A stretch of 15,567 nt of DNA from an uncultured Lachnospiraceae bacterium (GTDB lineage: Bacteria > Bacillota > Clostridia > Lachnospirales > Lachnospiraceae). Where the stretch lies: the NCBI GenBank assembly GCA_934394615.1, contig CAKRRJ010000055.1, forward strand, positions 1 through 15,567, read 5' to 3'. The position numbers and the translations under genes are program-made. This document shows, piece after piece, positions 1 through 6,551 of this stretch. Numbering within the stretch: the stretch's first letter is position 1; each line of letters begins with the position of its first letter. The notes below the pieces were generated by a model, which saw only the letters and a list, made by a program, of their open reading frames with translations, made no database searches and was not told the origin of the DNA.

Positions 1-145
1 GCACGACCACAGCAATGAGACCCCGGAGGAGCATGCGATGCATGCCGACGATGCGCACGACCACAGCAATGAGACCCCGGAGGAGCATGCGATGCATGCC
101 GACGATGCGCATGACCACAGCAATGAGACCCCGGAGGAACACGCG
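1..145 (+). repeat. 54-bp tandem repeat coding a His-rich loop of the zinc-binding protein
   Basis: Units begin at 1, 55 and 109, an exact 54-base period. The first two are nearly identical; the third diverges after about 37 bases and runs into further His-rich codons (AHAHAADTHDY). Each unit encodes 18 residues of the pattern HDHSNETPEEHAMHADDA. The array continues beyond the left edge, so total copy number is unknown. Because the period is a multiple of three, gain or loss of units keeps the frame. In this family the His-rich loop is thought to collect zinc and help load the binding site. Confidence 0.95.
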
Positions 146-736
146 GCCCATGCGCACGCCGCGGATACGCACGACTACATCGACCATGATGGCCATGAGG
201 AGGAGATCGAGTACGATGAGCACATCTGGACCTCCCCGGTCAATGCCATGACGTTAGTAGATGTGATCGGCGATATGCTTGCACAGGCGGATCCGGCCAA
301 TGCGGACGCGTACCGGCAGGGCGCGGCGGATTACAAAAAAGAACTCGAAGAGATCGACGCGGGCTTCCGCGAGGTTTCCGCAAACCGGAAGCGCAACATG
401 ATTGTTATGGGAGACAAGTTCCCGTTCCGCTATCTGGCAGATGAATACCAGCTGGATTACCGGGCGGCGTTTTCCGGATGCAGCTCCGACACAGAGCCGA
501 GCGCCAAAACCATTGCCTACCTGATCGATAAAGTAAAAGAAGAACAGATTCCGGCAGTTTACTACCTGGAACTGAGCAGCCACCGCGTTTCCGAGATCAT
601 CGGAGAGGAAACCGGGGCAGAGCCGCTGCTCCTTCATTCCTGCCACAATGTTACCCGGGCGCAGTTCGACAGCGGGATCACCTATGTGGAACTTATGCGC
701 CAGAATATAGAGAATTTAAGAAAAGGAATCGACTGA
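1..736 (+). CDS. znuA: Metal (zinc-type) ABC transporter substrate-binding protein, 3' part
   Basis: Only the C-terminal part is present: the reading frame is open at the left edge (first whole codon at base 2), so the signal peptide and first lobe lie outside. ZnuA/AdcA-type lipoproteins or periplasmic-type proteins capture Zn(II) or Mn(II) outside the membrane and hand it to a ZnuB/ZnuC transporter. Visible are a His/Asp/Glu-rich loop (bases 2 to about 205), then the DEHIWTSP block (His codon at 221) that normally carries a metal-ligand histidine, a GDKFPFRYLADEY block where many ZnuA proteins have His rather than Asp, a conserved DTEPS segment and the usual C-terminal YVELMRQNIENL helix. 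The His-rich loop favours zinc, but manganese is not excluded. The stop codon shares a base with the znuC start (TGATG), so the genes are translationally coupled. Family assignment is secure; substrate is inferred. Confidence 0.9.
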   Translation, partial: HDHSNETPEEHAMHADDAHDHSNETPEEHAMHADDAHDHSNETPEEHAAHAHAADTHDYIDHDGHEEEIEYDEHIWTSPVNAMTLVDVIGDMLAQADPANADAYRQGAADYKKELEEIDAGFREVSANRKRNMIVMGDKFPFRYLADEYQLDYRAAFSGCSSDTEPSAKTIAYLIDKVKEEQIPAVYYLELSSHRVSEIIGEETGAEPLLLHSCHNVTRAQFDSGITYVELMRQNIENLRKGID

Positions 737-1446
737 TGAACCCGATTATCAAATGTGAACATACCGATTTTGGATATGAAAACCACGATGCGGTCACTGA
801 CTTGAACCTGGAAATTTACCCGGGAGATTACCTTTGCGTGGTCGGCGAGAACGGGTCCGGTAAAAGCACGCTCATCAAGGGCATGCTGGGCCTCATCAAG
901 CCGACAGCAGGCACGCTGAGTGTCGCGGACGAGTTAAAGCGCGGCGGCATCGGCTATCTTCCGCAGCAGACCGCGGCGCAGAAAGATTTTCCGGCAACGG
1001 TCCAGGAGGTTGTGCTGTCCGGCACCCTGAGCCGCCGCGGAAACCGCCCGTTTTACTCGATGGCTGAGCGCAGGTTAGCCGCGCACAACCTTGACCGTCT
1101 CGGCATTGCGCACTTAAAAAACAAGTGTTACCGCGAGCTTTCCGGAGGCCAGCAGCAGCGCGTCCTCATTGCCCGGGCACTCTGCGCGACCGAACAGCTT
1201 CTGATTCTGGATGAGCCGATCACCGGTCTGGATCCATCCGCGATTCAGGATTTTTATCATCTCATCAAAAAACTAAACCGGGAAGACCATATCACGATCA
1301 TTATGGTGTCCCACGATATCGGAAATGTAATCGGCCAGGCAAATAAAATCCTGCACCTGCACCGGAAAGTTGTATTCTGCGGAAGCGCGGAAGACTACAA
1401 AAAGAGTGTGGCAGGAAAAGAATTTCTGGGAGGTGACGAAGCATGA
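736..1446 (+). CDS. znuC: Zinc/manganese ABC transporter ATP-binding protein
   Basis: This 236-residue cytoplasmic ATPase powers metal import by the ZnuABC-type transporter. All ABC motifs are visible: Walker A GENGSGKST at residues 37-45, Q-loop around Gln77-78 (LPQQ), signature LSGGQQQR at 135-142, Walker B LLILDEP at 155-161 and the switch His193 in VSHD. Length is normal for the family. The start ATG overlaps the znuA stop (TGATG) and the stop overlaps the znuB start (ATGA), an arrangement expected for subunits made in fixed ratio. Nothing is missing or disrupted. ZnuC versus MntB/AdcC naming depends on substrate, which is inferred from the His-rich binding protein. Confidence 0.95.
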   Translation: MNPIIKCEHTDFGYENHDAVTDLNLEIYPGDYLCVVGENGSGKSTLIKGMLGLIKPTAGTLSVADELKRGGIGYLPQQTAAQKDFPATVQEVVLSGTLSRRGNRPFYSMAERRLAAHNLDRLGIAHLKNKCYRELSGGQQQRVLIARALCATEQLLILDEPITGLDPSAIQDFYHLIKKLNREDHITIIMVSHDIGNVIGQANKILHLHRKVVFCGSAEDYKKSVAGKEFLGGDEA

Positions 1447-2270
1447 ATATGATCCTGGAAATGCTTTCCTATCCGTTTGTGGTGCGTGCCCTGGTGGGCG
1501 GCATCCTGGTGTCGCTCTGCTGCGCGCTCTTAGGTGTGAGCCTGGTATTAAAGCGCTACTCCATGATCGGAGACGGGCTTTCCCATGTGTCCTTTGGCGC
1601 GCTGTCCATCGCCGTTGCGGCAGGCTGGTCTCCGCTTAAGGTCTCCATCCCGCTTGTTGTGCTCGCAGCCTTTTTCCTGCTTCGCATCACCGAGCACGGC
1701 AAAGTCAAAAGTGACGCGGCGATTGCCATGATCTCCGCGAGTTCCCTGGCAATCGGCATCATTGTCACATCGCTGACCACCGGCATGACGACGGACGTGA
1801 GCAGCTACATGTTCGGAAGCATCCTGGCCATGAGCCGTGAGGATGTCATCCTGAGCGCAGTGCTTTCCGTGATCGTGCTGTGCCTGTTTGTATTCTGCTA
1901 CAACAAGCTTTTTGCTGTTACCTTCGACGAGAACTTCGCCAAGGCGACCGGAGTAAATGTAGAGCTTTATAACGTGCTGATTGCGGTGCTGACGGCAGTC
2001 ACCATTGTGCTCGGCATGCGCATGATGGGAGCCATGCTCATCTCCAGCCTCATCATTTTCCCGGCACTGACTTCCATGCGGATCTTTAAGAGTTTCCGCG
2101 GCGTAGTCATCTGCTCCGGCGTGCTGGCAGTGGTGTGCTTCCTCCTTGGCATTATTTTTTCCTACGGTTTTTCCACACCGGCTGGAGCAAGTGTGGTTTT
2201 GGTGAACCTCGCGGCATTTGTGGTGTTCAGCATCGCGCAGAGCATCCTCATGAGAGTGACAAAAAAATAG
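1443..2270 (+). CDS. znuB: Zinc/manganese ABC transporter permease
   Basis: This is a 275-residue integral membrane protein of the ABC-3 family, the channel subunit of ZnuABC/MntABC-type importers. Several long hydrophobic segments run through the whole length, broken by short polar loops. The family-typical N-terminal block LVGGILVSLCCALLGVSLVL is followed by KRYSMIGDGLSHVSFGAL, and a conserved MMGAMLISSLIIFPA segment lies near residues 198-212. The ATG overlaps the znuC stop by four bases (ATGA), so this is the third gene of the operon. A strong terminator follows about 15 bases after the stop, closing the operon. No truncation or frameshift is seen. Confidence 0.95.
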   Translation: MNMILEMLSYPFVVRALVGGILVSLCCALLGVSLVLKRYSMIGDGLSHVSFGALSIAVAAGWSPLKVSIPLVVLAAFFLLRITEHGKVKSDAAIAMISASSLAIGIIVTSLTTGMTTDVSSYMFGSILAMSREDVILSAVLSVIVLCLFVFCYNKLFAVTFDENFAKATGVNVELYNVLIAVLTAVTIVLGMRMMGAMLISSLIIFPALTSMRIFKSFRGVVICSGVLAVVCFLLGIIFSYGFSTPAGASVVLVNLAAFVVFSIAQSILMRVTKK

Positions 2271-2284
2271 AATAAAGATACAGA

Positions 2285-2342
2285 AAAAGATCCGTAAAGG
2301 GCCTTTCCGGGATACACCGGAAGTGCTTTTTACGGATCTTTT
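2285..2342 (+). terminator. Intrinsic terminator of the znu operon
   Basis: A long hairpin: AAAAGATCCGTAAA (2285-2298) pairs with TTTACGGATCTTTT (2329-2342). An inner stem is formed by CTTTCCGG and CCGGAAG around GATACA, and a T-rich right arm follows. The outer A- and T-rich arms could let it work in both directions. It isolates znu from the feo unit. Confidence 0.85.
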
Positions 2343-2410
2343 GTCATGCTTGGCTAAAATCCTGTCAACTTCGCAATAGTGACAACTTTTTCTCAATAAG
2401 AAAATATAGA

Positions 2411-2426
2411 GTTAGCAATACCTAAC
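2411..2426. promoter_or_regulatory. Operator-like inverted repeat upstream of the feo promoter
   Basis: GTTAGCAATACCTAAC is a perfect 5-base inverted repeat (GTTAG and CTAAC) with six bases between. It lies 28 bases upstream of the -35 element at 2454. It matches the site at 5644-5659 in both arms. The half-sites GTTAG/CTAAC also occur in the classical DtxR/IdeR iron box, but the spacing here is different, so regulator identity is inferred. Confidence 0.65.
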
Positions 2427-2453
2427 AAAAATGATAAAATTTTAGAAAAGTTA

Positions 2454-2482
2454 TTGACTGCTAACCGGGGTTAGCCTATACT
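2454..2482 (+). promoter_or_regulatory. Promoter of the feo unit
   Basis: The -35 element TTGACT (2454-2459) is followed by an ideal 17-base spacer and the -10 element TATACT (2477-2482). Transcription should start near 2489-2491. The spacer is almost filled by a palindrome, and a second operator-like element covers the -10, so a bound repressor would block RNA polymerase directly. Confidence 0.85.
2460..2475. promoter_or_regulatory. Palindrome in the feo promoter spacer
   Basis: GCTAACCGGGGTTAGC is a perfect inverted repeat with 6-base arms and a 4-base centre. It uses the same half-sites as the other elements but in opposite orientation (CTAAC first, GTTAG second). It lies exactly between the -35 and -10 elements. 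Confidence 0.65.
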
Positions 2483-2506
2483 AATTTAAAGTTAGCGAGC
2501 ACTAAT
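2470..2506. promoter_or_regulatory. Two operator-like elements 21 bases apart over the feo -10 and start
   Basis: GTTAGCCTATACTAAT (2470-2485) covers the -10 element, and GTTAGCGAGCACTAAT (2491-2506) covers the predicted start of transcription. Both fit GTTAGC-N5-CTAA(C/T). The 21-base offset is two helical turns, so two dimers would sit on the same DNA face. This layout predicts metal-dependent repression. Confidence 0.65.
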
Positions 2507-2569
2507 TGTGTGTATGTGTCATGCTGGCAATGAGAACTTGAAAACTATACTATTACAGAAAGAAGATGA

Positions 2570-2788
2570 ATGATGATGCCACTTACTATGGCGCCGGTTG
2601 GCCAGGCAAGCAAGATCCAGAGAGTTGGAGGAAACGATGAAACCAAACGTTTTCTGGCAAACCTCGGCTTTGTAGTTGGATCTGAAGTAACAGTAATTTC
2701 CGCGATCGGAGGCAATGTGATCGTGAACATTAAAGATTCCCGAGTTGCTATCAATCAGGATATGGCTCGTCACATCATGGTAGCGTAA
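2570..2788 (+). CDS. feoA: FeoA domain protein (first copy)
   Basis: This 72-residue (or 70-residue) cytoplasmic protein has the SH3-like FeoA fold. FeoA proteins associate with FeoB and are needed for Fe(II) uptake, though their exact role is unsettled. The core reads MAPVGQASKIQRVGGND, then RFLANLGFVVGSEVTVIS, then GGNVIVNIKDSRVAINQDMARHIMV, matching the family pattern of an LGF/MGI turn and a final strand ending in a hydrophobic IxV. Three in-frame ATG codons lie at 2570, 2573 and 2576. The upstream AGAAAGAAG is a weak ribosome site and fits the third ATG at least as well. The gene is first after the operator-covered promoter, with roughly 80 bases of leader. A second, distinct feoA follows 97 bases downstream. 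Confidence 0.9.
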   Translation: MMMPLTMAPVGQASKIQRVGGNDETKRFLANLGFVVGSEVTVISAIGGNVIVNIKDSRVAINQDMARHIMVA

Positions 2789-2828
2789 GCTCCTGTGAAG
2801 TGCGTAACTATATACAAATGAAATTTAT

Positions 2829-2858
2829 CTGCCGTTCCGCCAGCAAAGCGGATAGCAG
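2829..2858 (+). other. Hairpin between the two feoA genes
   Basis: CTGC and TCCGC pair with GCGGA and GCAG across a 7-base CAGCAAA loop, with a small internal loop. No T-run follows, so it is unlikely to be a terminator. It could stabilise or process the feo message ahead of the strong ribosome site at about 2868-2876. The function is inferred. Confidence 0.4.
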
Positions 2859-2885
2859 TGATCTTTGGGAAAGGAGAATAAGACG

Positions 2886-3104
2886 ATGACTTTAGGTGAT
2901 GCAGCAGTTGGAAGTACCGTTGTAGTAACCAAGATCAGTGGTGATGGTGCTTACAAGCGTCGTATTATGGACATGGGTATCACGAAAGGAAGCGAGCTTT
3001 ACATCAGAAAAGTTGCTCCTCTTGGAGACCCGGTTGAGATTACCGTCAGAGGCTACGAGCTTTCCGTCAGAAAAGATGATGCTCAGTGCGTAGAGGTAAA
3101 GTAA
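2886..3104 (+). CDS. feoA: FeoA domain protein (second copy)
   Basis: This 72-residue protein has the FeoA SH3-like fold: TLGDAAVGSTVVVTKISGDGAYKRRIMDMGITKGSELYIRKVAPLGDP-type spacing followed by the strand pair VEITVRGYELSVRKDDAQCVEV. It fits the canonical FeoA motif (MGI, then PLGDPVEI and RGYxLSLR) better than the first copy, so it is probably the classical FeoB partner. The ATG at 2886 is chosen because GGAAAGGAG lies 9-10 bases upstream; an in-frame TTG at 2865 would put the start before that site. It is followed after 50 bases by feoB. A role in modulating FeoB activity is family knowledge; division of labour between the two copies is unknown. Confidence 0.93.
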   Translation: MTLGDAAVGSTVVVTKISGDGAYKRRIMDMGITKGSELYIRKVAPLGDPVEITVRGYELSVRKDDAQCVEVK

Positions 3105-3154
3105 TTTAACCAAGAGTAATATGACAACAATGAGGAAAGAGAGCGAGGAAAAAA

Positions 3155-5338
3155 ATGGCAATTAAGATTGCACTTGCCGGAAACCCGAACTGTGGTAAAA
3201 CAACCATGTTCAACGCCCTCACCGGTGCAAACCAGTATGTAGGTAACTGGCCGGGCGTTACGGTAGAGAAAAAAGAAGGCAAATTAAAAACCAAAGGAAA
3301 ACATGAGGATGTGATCGTAACCGACCTTCCGGGTATTTACTCCATGTCTCCGTACACACTGGAGGAGGTTGTCAGCCGTGACTACGTGCTGAACGAGAAC
3401 CCGGATGTAATCGTGGACCTTGTGGATTCCACCAACATCGAGCGTAACCTGTACTTAACCACACAGCTCATCGAGACCGGTGTTCCGGTTGTAATTGCAT
3501 TAAACATGACCGATCTTCTGGAGAAGAGAGGCATGAAGATCGATGTTGAGCGCCTGTCCATGTTAATGAACTGCCCGGTTGTTGAGACCTCCGCATTAAA
3601 GCAGACCGGTCTTGACAAGCTGATCGACAAGGCAGTTGAGGTTGCTCACAAGAAGGAAGTTGACCTGCCGAAGGAAATCTTCACCGACGAGATGGAAAAG
3701 GCTGTCGCAGCAGTCTGCGAGGTTCTTCCGGACAGCGTTACCGTGAACAAAAAGAGATGGTATGCAGTCAAATTCCTTGAGAACGACAGCAAGGTAGTTG
3801 AGAGCGTAGCACTTCCGGCATCTGCAAAGACCGTTGTAGATTCCGTAAGAAAAGAGCTTGAAGAAAAGCATGATGACGATATGGAGAGTATTGTAACCGA
3901 CGAGCGTTACAAATTCATTCAGAAAGTCGTTTCCTCTTCCGTAAAGAAGGGCAAAGACAAGATGACCGTATCCGATAAGATCGACCAGATCGTAACCAAC
4001 CGTATCCTTGGTATTCCGATCTTCATCGCAATCATGTGGGTAGTTTACTACATATCCGTGTCTACCGTTGGTACCTTTGTTACCGACTGGACTAACGATA
4101 CGTTCGTAGGCGCAATTCAGGACGTTGCAACCACTTTCCTGGAAGGTGCAGGCGCAAGCGATTTCATTGTCAGCCTTGCTGTTGACGGTGTTATCGGTGG
4201 TCTGGGTGCCGTTCTTGGCTTCATGCCGCAGATGGCAATCCTGTTCCTGTTCCTGTCCATCCTTGAGGACTGCGGTTACATGGTACGTATTGCATTCGTT
4301 ATGGACCGTGTATTCCGTCACTTCGGACTGTCTGGTAAGAGCTTCATCCCGCTGCTGATTTCTTCCGGCTGCGGTATTCCTGGAATCATGGCTTCCAAGA
4401 CCATCGAGCAGGATAACGACAGACGTCTTACCATTATGACCGCTACCTTCGTTCCGTGTGGCGCGAAGCTCCCGGTTATCGCTCTTATGGGCGGCGTTAT
4501 GGCTGGTTATGTAACCGGCTGGGATATCGCTGGAATGATCACCCCGATCATGTACTTTGTAGGTATCGTTGCTGTATTAGTTGCAGCTATCATGTTAAAG
4601 AAGACCAAACCGTTCTCCGGTAAGCCGGCTCCGTTCGTAATGGAGCTGCCGCAGTACCACATCCCGTCTGCAAGAACCGTGCTTCTGCATGTATGGGAGA
4701 GACTGAAAGGCTTCTTCATCAAGGCAGGTACTGTTCTGTTCCTGGCTTGCGTAGTAATGTGGATCTTAAGCACCTTCGGTGTTCAGGATGGCGCATTTGG
4801 TATGGTTGAGGATTCCGCAGACAGCCTTATGGCTATCATGGGCGGCGCAATCGCTCCGCTGTTCGCACCTCTTGGATGGGGCGAGTGGCAGCCGGTTGCA
4901 GCAGCAATCTCCGGTTTCAGTGCAAAAGAGGGTATCGTTTCTACCATGGGCGTACTTGCAAACGTTGCAGGCGATGTCGAGGATGCAGATACCGTTGCTG
5001 CTGGTGTTGGCATGTGGTTCCCGACCGCTCTGGCTGGTTTCAGCTTCCTGATGTTCAACCTGCTTGACTCTCCGTGCCTGGCAGCTATTTCTACCATGGC
5101 AAAAGAGATGCAGAGCCGCAAGTGGTTCTGGTTCGCAATTGTATTCCAGAACGTATTCGCTTACGCAGTTACCCTGGTTGTATACCAGATTGGTTCCTTC
5201 TTACTGTATGGTTCCTTCGGTGTATGGACCGTGATCGCATTCGTAGTACTGCTGTTCATGCTGTTCATGCTGTTCCGTCCGGATCCGTACAAAGATCAGA
5301 AGACCTATGCAAAGAGATCTGTACAGTCTGCTTCATAA
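3155..5338 (+). CDS. feoB: Ferrous iron transporter FeoB
   Basis: This 727-residue inner-membrane Fe(II) transporter has an N-terminal GTPase. G-domain motifs are complete: G1 GNPNCGKTT at residues 9-17, the switch region VGNWPGVTVE near 28-37, G3 DLPG at 57-60, G4 NMTD at 117-120 and a SALK G5-type loop. A helical cytoplasmic segment (about 170-275) follows, then the membrane core with the family's Gate blocks, including GCGIPGIMASKTIEQDNDRRLTIM-like and PCGAKLPV sequences with their cysteines. The C-terminus is hydrophobic and ends in a short basic tail. Length is normal. Codon choice (GTT, GTA, CGT, GCA) is visibly more biased than in znuABC, suggesting high expression. It is cotranscribed with the two feoA genes from the regulated promoter at 2454. 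Confidence 0.97.
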   Translation: MAIKIALAGNPNCGKTTMFNALTGANQYVGNWPGVTVEKKEGKLKTKGKHEDVIVTDLPGIYSMSPYTLEEVVSRDYVLNENPDVIVDLVDSTNIERNLYLTTQLIETGVPVVIALNMTDLLEKRGMKIDVERLSMLMNCPVVETSALKQTGLDKLIDKAVEVAHKKEVDLPKEIFTDEMEKAVAAVCEVLPDSVTVNKKRWYAVKFLENDSKVVESVALPASAKTVVDSVRKELEEKHDDDMESIVTDERYKFIQKVVSSSVKKGKDKMTVSDKIDQIVTNRILGIPIFIAIMWVVYYISVSTVGTFVTDWTNDTFVGAIQDVATTFLEGAGASDFIVSLAVDGVIGGLGAVLGFMPQMAILFLFLSILEDCGYMVRIAFVMDRVFRHFGLSGKSFIPLLISSGCGIPGIMASKTIEQDNDRRLTIMTATFVPCGAKLPVIALMGGVMAGYVTGWDIAGMITPIMYFVGIVAVLVAAIMLKKTKPFSGKPAPFVMELPQYHIPSARTVLLHVWERLKGFFIKAGTVLFLACVVMWILSTFGVQDGAFGMVEDSADSLMAIMGGAIAPLFAPLGWGEWQPVAAAISGFSAKEGIVSTMGVLANVAGDVEDADTVAAGVGMWFPTALAGFSFLMFNLLDSPCLAAISTMAKEMQSRKWFWFAIVFQNVFAYAVTLVVYQIGSFLLYGSFGVWTVIAFVVLLFMLFMLFRPDPYKDQKTYAKRSVQSAS

Positions 5339-5383
5339 GCAATCCGTATTTGAATCTTATATCCATTTTGAAATTGAATTTTG

Positions 5384-5411
5384 CAGCTCCGGTTTTCACC
5401 GGCCGGAGCTG
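5384..5411 (+). other. Hairpin between feoB and the small Cys-rich gene
   Basis: CAGCTCCGG (5384-5392) pairs perfectly with CCGGAGCTG (5403-5411) across a 10-base loop. No T-run follows. It sits about 20 bases before the GTG start of the next gene, so it may protect or process the feoB message, or set the level of the downstream small protein. Confidence 0.5.
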
Positions 5412-5432
5412 TGCTGAAAGAAGGGAAACGAA

Positions 5433-5597
5433 GTGTTAGCAGATATTATTGTAGTGGCCGTCATCGCCGGATATTGTTTTTATGTGATCAAGAAGCGTCA
5501 TGATCAGAAAAAGTCGGGCGGATGTACTGGAAGCTGCGCCGGCTGTGCAGGCTGTGCAGGCTGCCATCCTTCCACCCCGGATTCTAAAGTAAAATAA
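5433..5597 (+). CDS. FeoB-associated Cys-rich membrane protein
   Basis: This is a 54-residue protein with a GTG start, preceded by AGAAGGGA at about 5419-5426. The N-terminal 18 residues (LADIIVVAVIAGYCFYVI) form one membrane segment. A basic linker KKRHDQKK follows, then a Cys-rich tail with seven-residue-scale CxxC spacing (GGCTGSCAGCAGCAGCHP, five cysteines). This is the plan of the FeoB_associated family, small proteins found next to feoB in Firmicutes and thought to assist iron transfer or act as a FeoC-like partner; the mechanism is not known. It lies 94 bases after feoB in the same direction and before a hairpin terminator, so it is probably the last gene of the feo unit. Confidence 0.85.
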   Translation: MLADIIVVAVIAGYCFYVIKKRHDQKKSGGCTGSCAGCAGCAGCHPSTPDSKVK

Positions 5598-5604
5598 GTA
5601 ATTT

Positions 5605-5632
5605 CAGAAGGGCAGTGCCGCTGCCCTTTCTG
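5605..5632 (+). terminator. Hairpin terminator after the feo unit
   Basis: CAGAAGGGCAG pairs with CTGCCCTTTCTG across a 5-base TGCCG loop region, with one extra T on the right arm. The T-run is short, so termination may be incomplete. Confidence 0.6.
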
Positions 5633-5643
5633 TAAAAACCTGA

Positions 5644-5659
5644 GTTAGCAATCACTAAC
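5644..5659. promoter_or_regulatory. Operator-like element upstream of the Fur-like gene
   Basis: GTTAGCAATCACTAAC repeats the element of the feo promoter: arms GTTAG and CTAAC, six bases apart, with the same CAAT centre as the site at 2411. It lies 27 bases before the ATG at 5686, just upstream of the ribosome site AAAAGGAGG. No convincing -35/-10 pair is visible around it, so the gene may also be reached by read-through from feo. Confidence 0.65.
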
Positions 5660-5685
5660 CAGAAACAACCAAAAGGAGGTACTTT

Positions 5686-5961
5686 ATGTCAGCTGAGGCT
5701 AAAAAAGGATTTATCATTTCTGAACTGAAAAAGAATGGCTGTCGGATTACCAGCCAGAGAAAACTTTTGATTGATGTGATTTTGCAGGATGAGTGCAGCT
5801 GCTGTAAGGAGATTTATTATAAAGCAGCAAAACGTGATCCAAGTATCGGTATGGCTACTGTTTACCGCATGGTAAAGACCTTAGAGGAAGCCGGACTGAT
5901 CCAGAGAAAAAATATGTACCGGATCGATTATGGCATGGGCGAGAATATGGCTTTCGTATGA
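5686..5961 (+). CDS. Short Fur-family DNA-binding protein (no metal-binding domain)
   Basis: At 91 residues this is far shorter than classical Fur (about 140-150). Residues 8-80 match the Fur winged helix: GCRITSQRKLLIDVI, then the recognition-helix block GMATVYRMVKTLEEAGLIQRKNMYRID with TVYR at 58-61. The C-terminal dimerisation domain, with its HxHxxCxxC-type metal ligands, is absent. Downstream codons in all three forward frames show no remnant, so this seems a natural short form rather than a frameshift. A Cys cluster ECSCC (Cys37, 39, 40) sits in the N-terminal domain. Start: ATG 5686 after a strong AAAAGGAGG. The operator-like element just upstream suggests control by the same regulator as feo. 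It could be a metal-blind repressor, a partner of a full Fur, or a Cys-based sensor. Confidence 0.85.
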   Translation: MSAEAKKGFIISELKKNGCRITSQRKLLIDVILQDECSCCKEIYYKAAKRDPSIGMATVYRMVKTLEEAGLIQRKNMYRIDYGMGENMAFV

Positions 5962-6025
5962 AACAGAGAAGAGGATTCTGCTTTAATAAGGAAGCAAAAG
6001 CTAACTTTTAGCGAAACAGAACCGT

Positions 6026-6070
6026 GAAAAGGGTGATTAATGAGAAAGATTATCATTAACTGCCCTTTTC
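6026..6070 (+). terminator. Terminator-like hairpin after the Fur-like gene
   Basis: GAAAAGGG and TTAATGA pair with TCATTAA and CCCTTTTC around GAAAGATTA, giving a long AT-rich stem with a G-C base. The right arm is pyrimidine-rich, and a second T-run lies at 6085-6091. Confidence 0.6.
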
Positions 6071-6102
6071 TGCTTTTGGGGGAATTTTTTTCAAAAAAAC
6101 AC

Positions 6103-6131
6103 TTGCATTTTAAAAGTACATGCGTTAGAAT
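6103..6131 (+). promoter_or_regulatory. Promoter of the DUF6110 / metal ATPase unit
   Basis: The -35 element TTGCAT (6103-6108), a 17-base spacer and the -10 element TAGAAT (6126-6131) form a good housekeeping-type promoter. The -10 is flanked by GCGT and ACGC (6122-6125 and 6132-6135), a short inverted repeat, and GCGTTA is repeated at 6122 and 6134, which may be an operator. The ribosome site GAGGAGG follows at 6164. Confidence 0.7.
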
Positions 6132-6179
6132 ACGCGTTAAACACAAAACACAAAAATACTTATGAGGAGGAATCCAGTC

Positions 6180-6512
6180 ATGTTAAAAGTTTTAAAAGCA
6201 TTAGATGTTAAGAAATCCGGAATTTTTGCAGCAGGTGTTCTGTTCGGAACTGCAGGTGTTAAGATCCTGGCAAGCGAGGACGCAAAGAAGGTTTACACCA
6301 ACTGCACCGCAGCTGTTCTTCGTGCAAAGACATGCGTGCTGAACGTAGCAGCAAGCGTACAGGCTAGCGCAGAGGACATTCTTGCAGAGGCTCAGCAGAT
6401 CAACGAGGAGCGCGCAGCAAAGGCAGAGGCAGCAGCATTCGCTGATGAGGCAGCAGAGGAAGTTCCGGCAGAGGCTGAGGAGACCGCAGAGGCAGCAGCA
6501 GACGCTGAGTAA
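6180..6512 (+). CDS. DUF6110 family protein, probable ATPase partner
   Basis: A 110-residue protein starts at the ATG at 6180, nine bases after GAGGAGG; an in-frame ATG at 6162 overlaps that ribosome site and is unlikely to be used. Residues 12-31 (KSGIFAAGVLFGTAGVKILA) form one hydrophobic or amphipathic segment. They are followed by the family-typical block SEDAKKVYTNCTAAVLRAKTCVLN with two cysteines, an amphipathic helix (ASAEDILAEAQQINEERAAK) and a low-complexity Ala/Glu tail. I recognise this as DUF6110, a family of unknown function that I recall as a neighbour of heavy-metal P-type ATPases. That suggests a small membrane-associated subunit or chaperone for the ATPase encoded next. A terminator lies between the two genes. 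Confidence 0.75.
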   Translation: MLKVLKALDVKKSGIFAAGVLFGTAGVKILASEDAKKVYTNCTAAVLRAKTCVLNVAASVQASAEDILAEAQQINEERAAKAEAAAFADEAAEEVPAEAEETAEAAADAE

Positions 6513-6551
6513 TTCTGAAAAAGAACGCAACAATGCCGTAACAGAATAAGA

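Noticed and set aside
1..145. CRISPR array or other non-coding repeat
   Set aside because: The period is an exact multiple of three, there are no spacers, and the repeat encodes a metal-binding loop in a known protein. The same reasoning applies to 9980-10234.
1548..2396. 282-codon minus-strand frame opposite znuB
   Set aside because: Composition is that of an antisense shadow, it covers a clear permease gene and a terminator, and it has no recognisable domain.
6000..6012. GCTAACTTTTAGC palindrome after the Fur-like gene
   Set aside because: It resembles the half-sites but has a 3-base centre and lies before a terminator hairpin, far from a promoter; probably chance.
6119..6140. Possible copy of the GTTAG-N6-CTAAC element at the DUF6110 promoter
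   Set aside because: GTTAG is present at 6124-6128 but the bases at the partner position are CGTTA, not CTAAC.
5961..6150. Frameshifted C-terminal half of Fur
   Set aside because: No HxHxxCxxC-like sequence appears in any forward frame before the terminator and next promoter.
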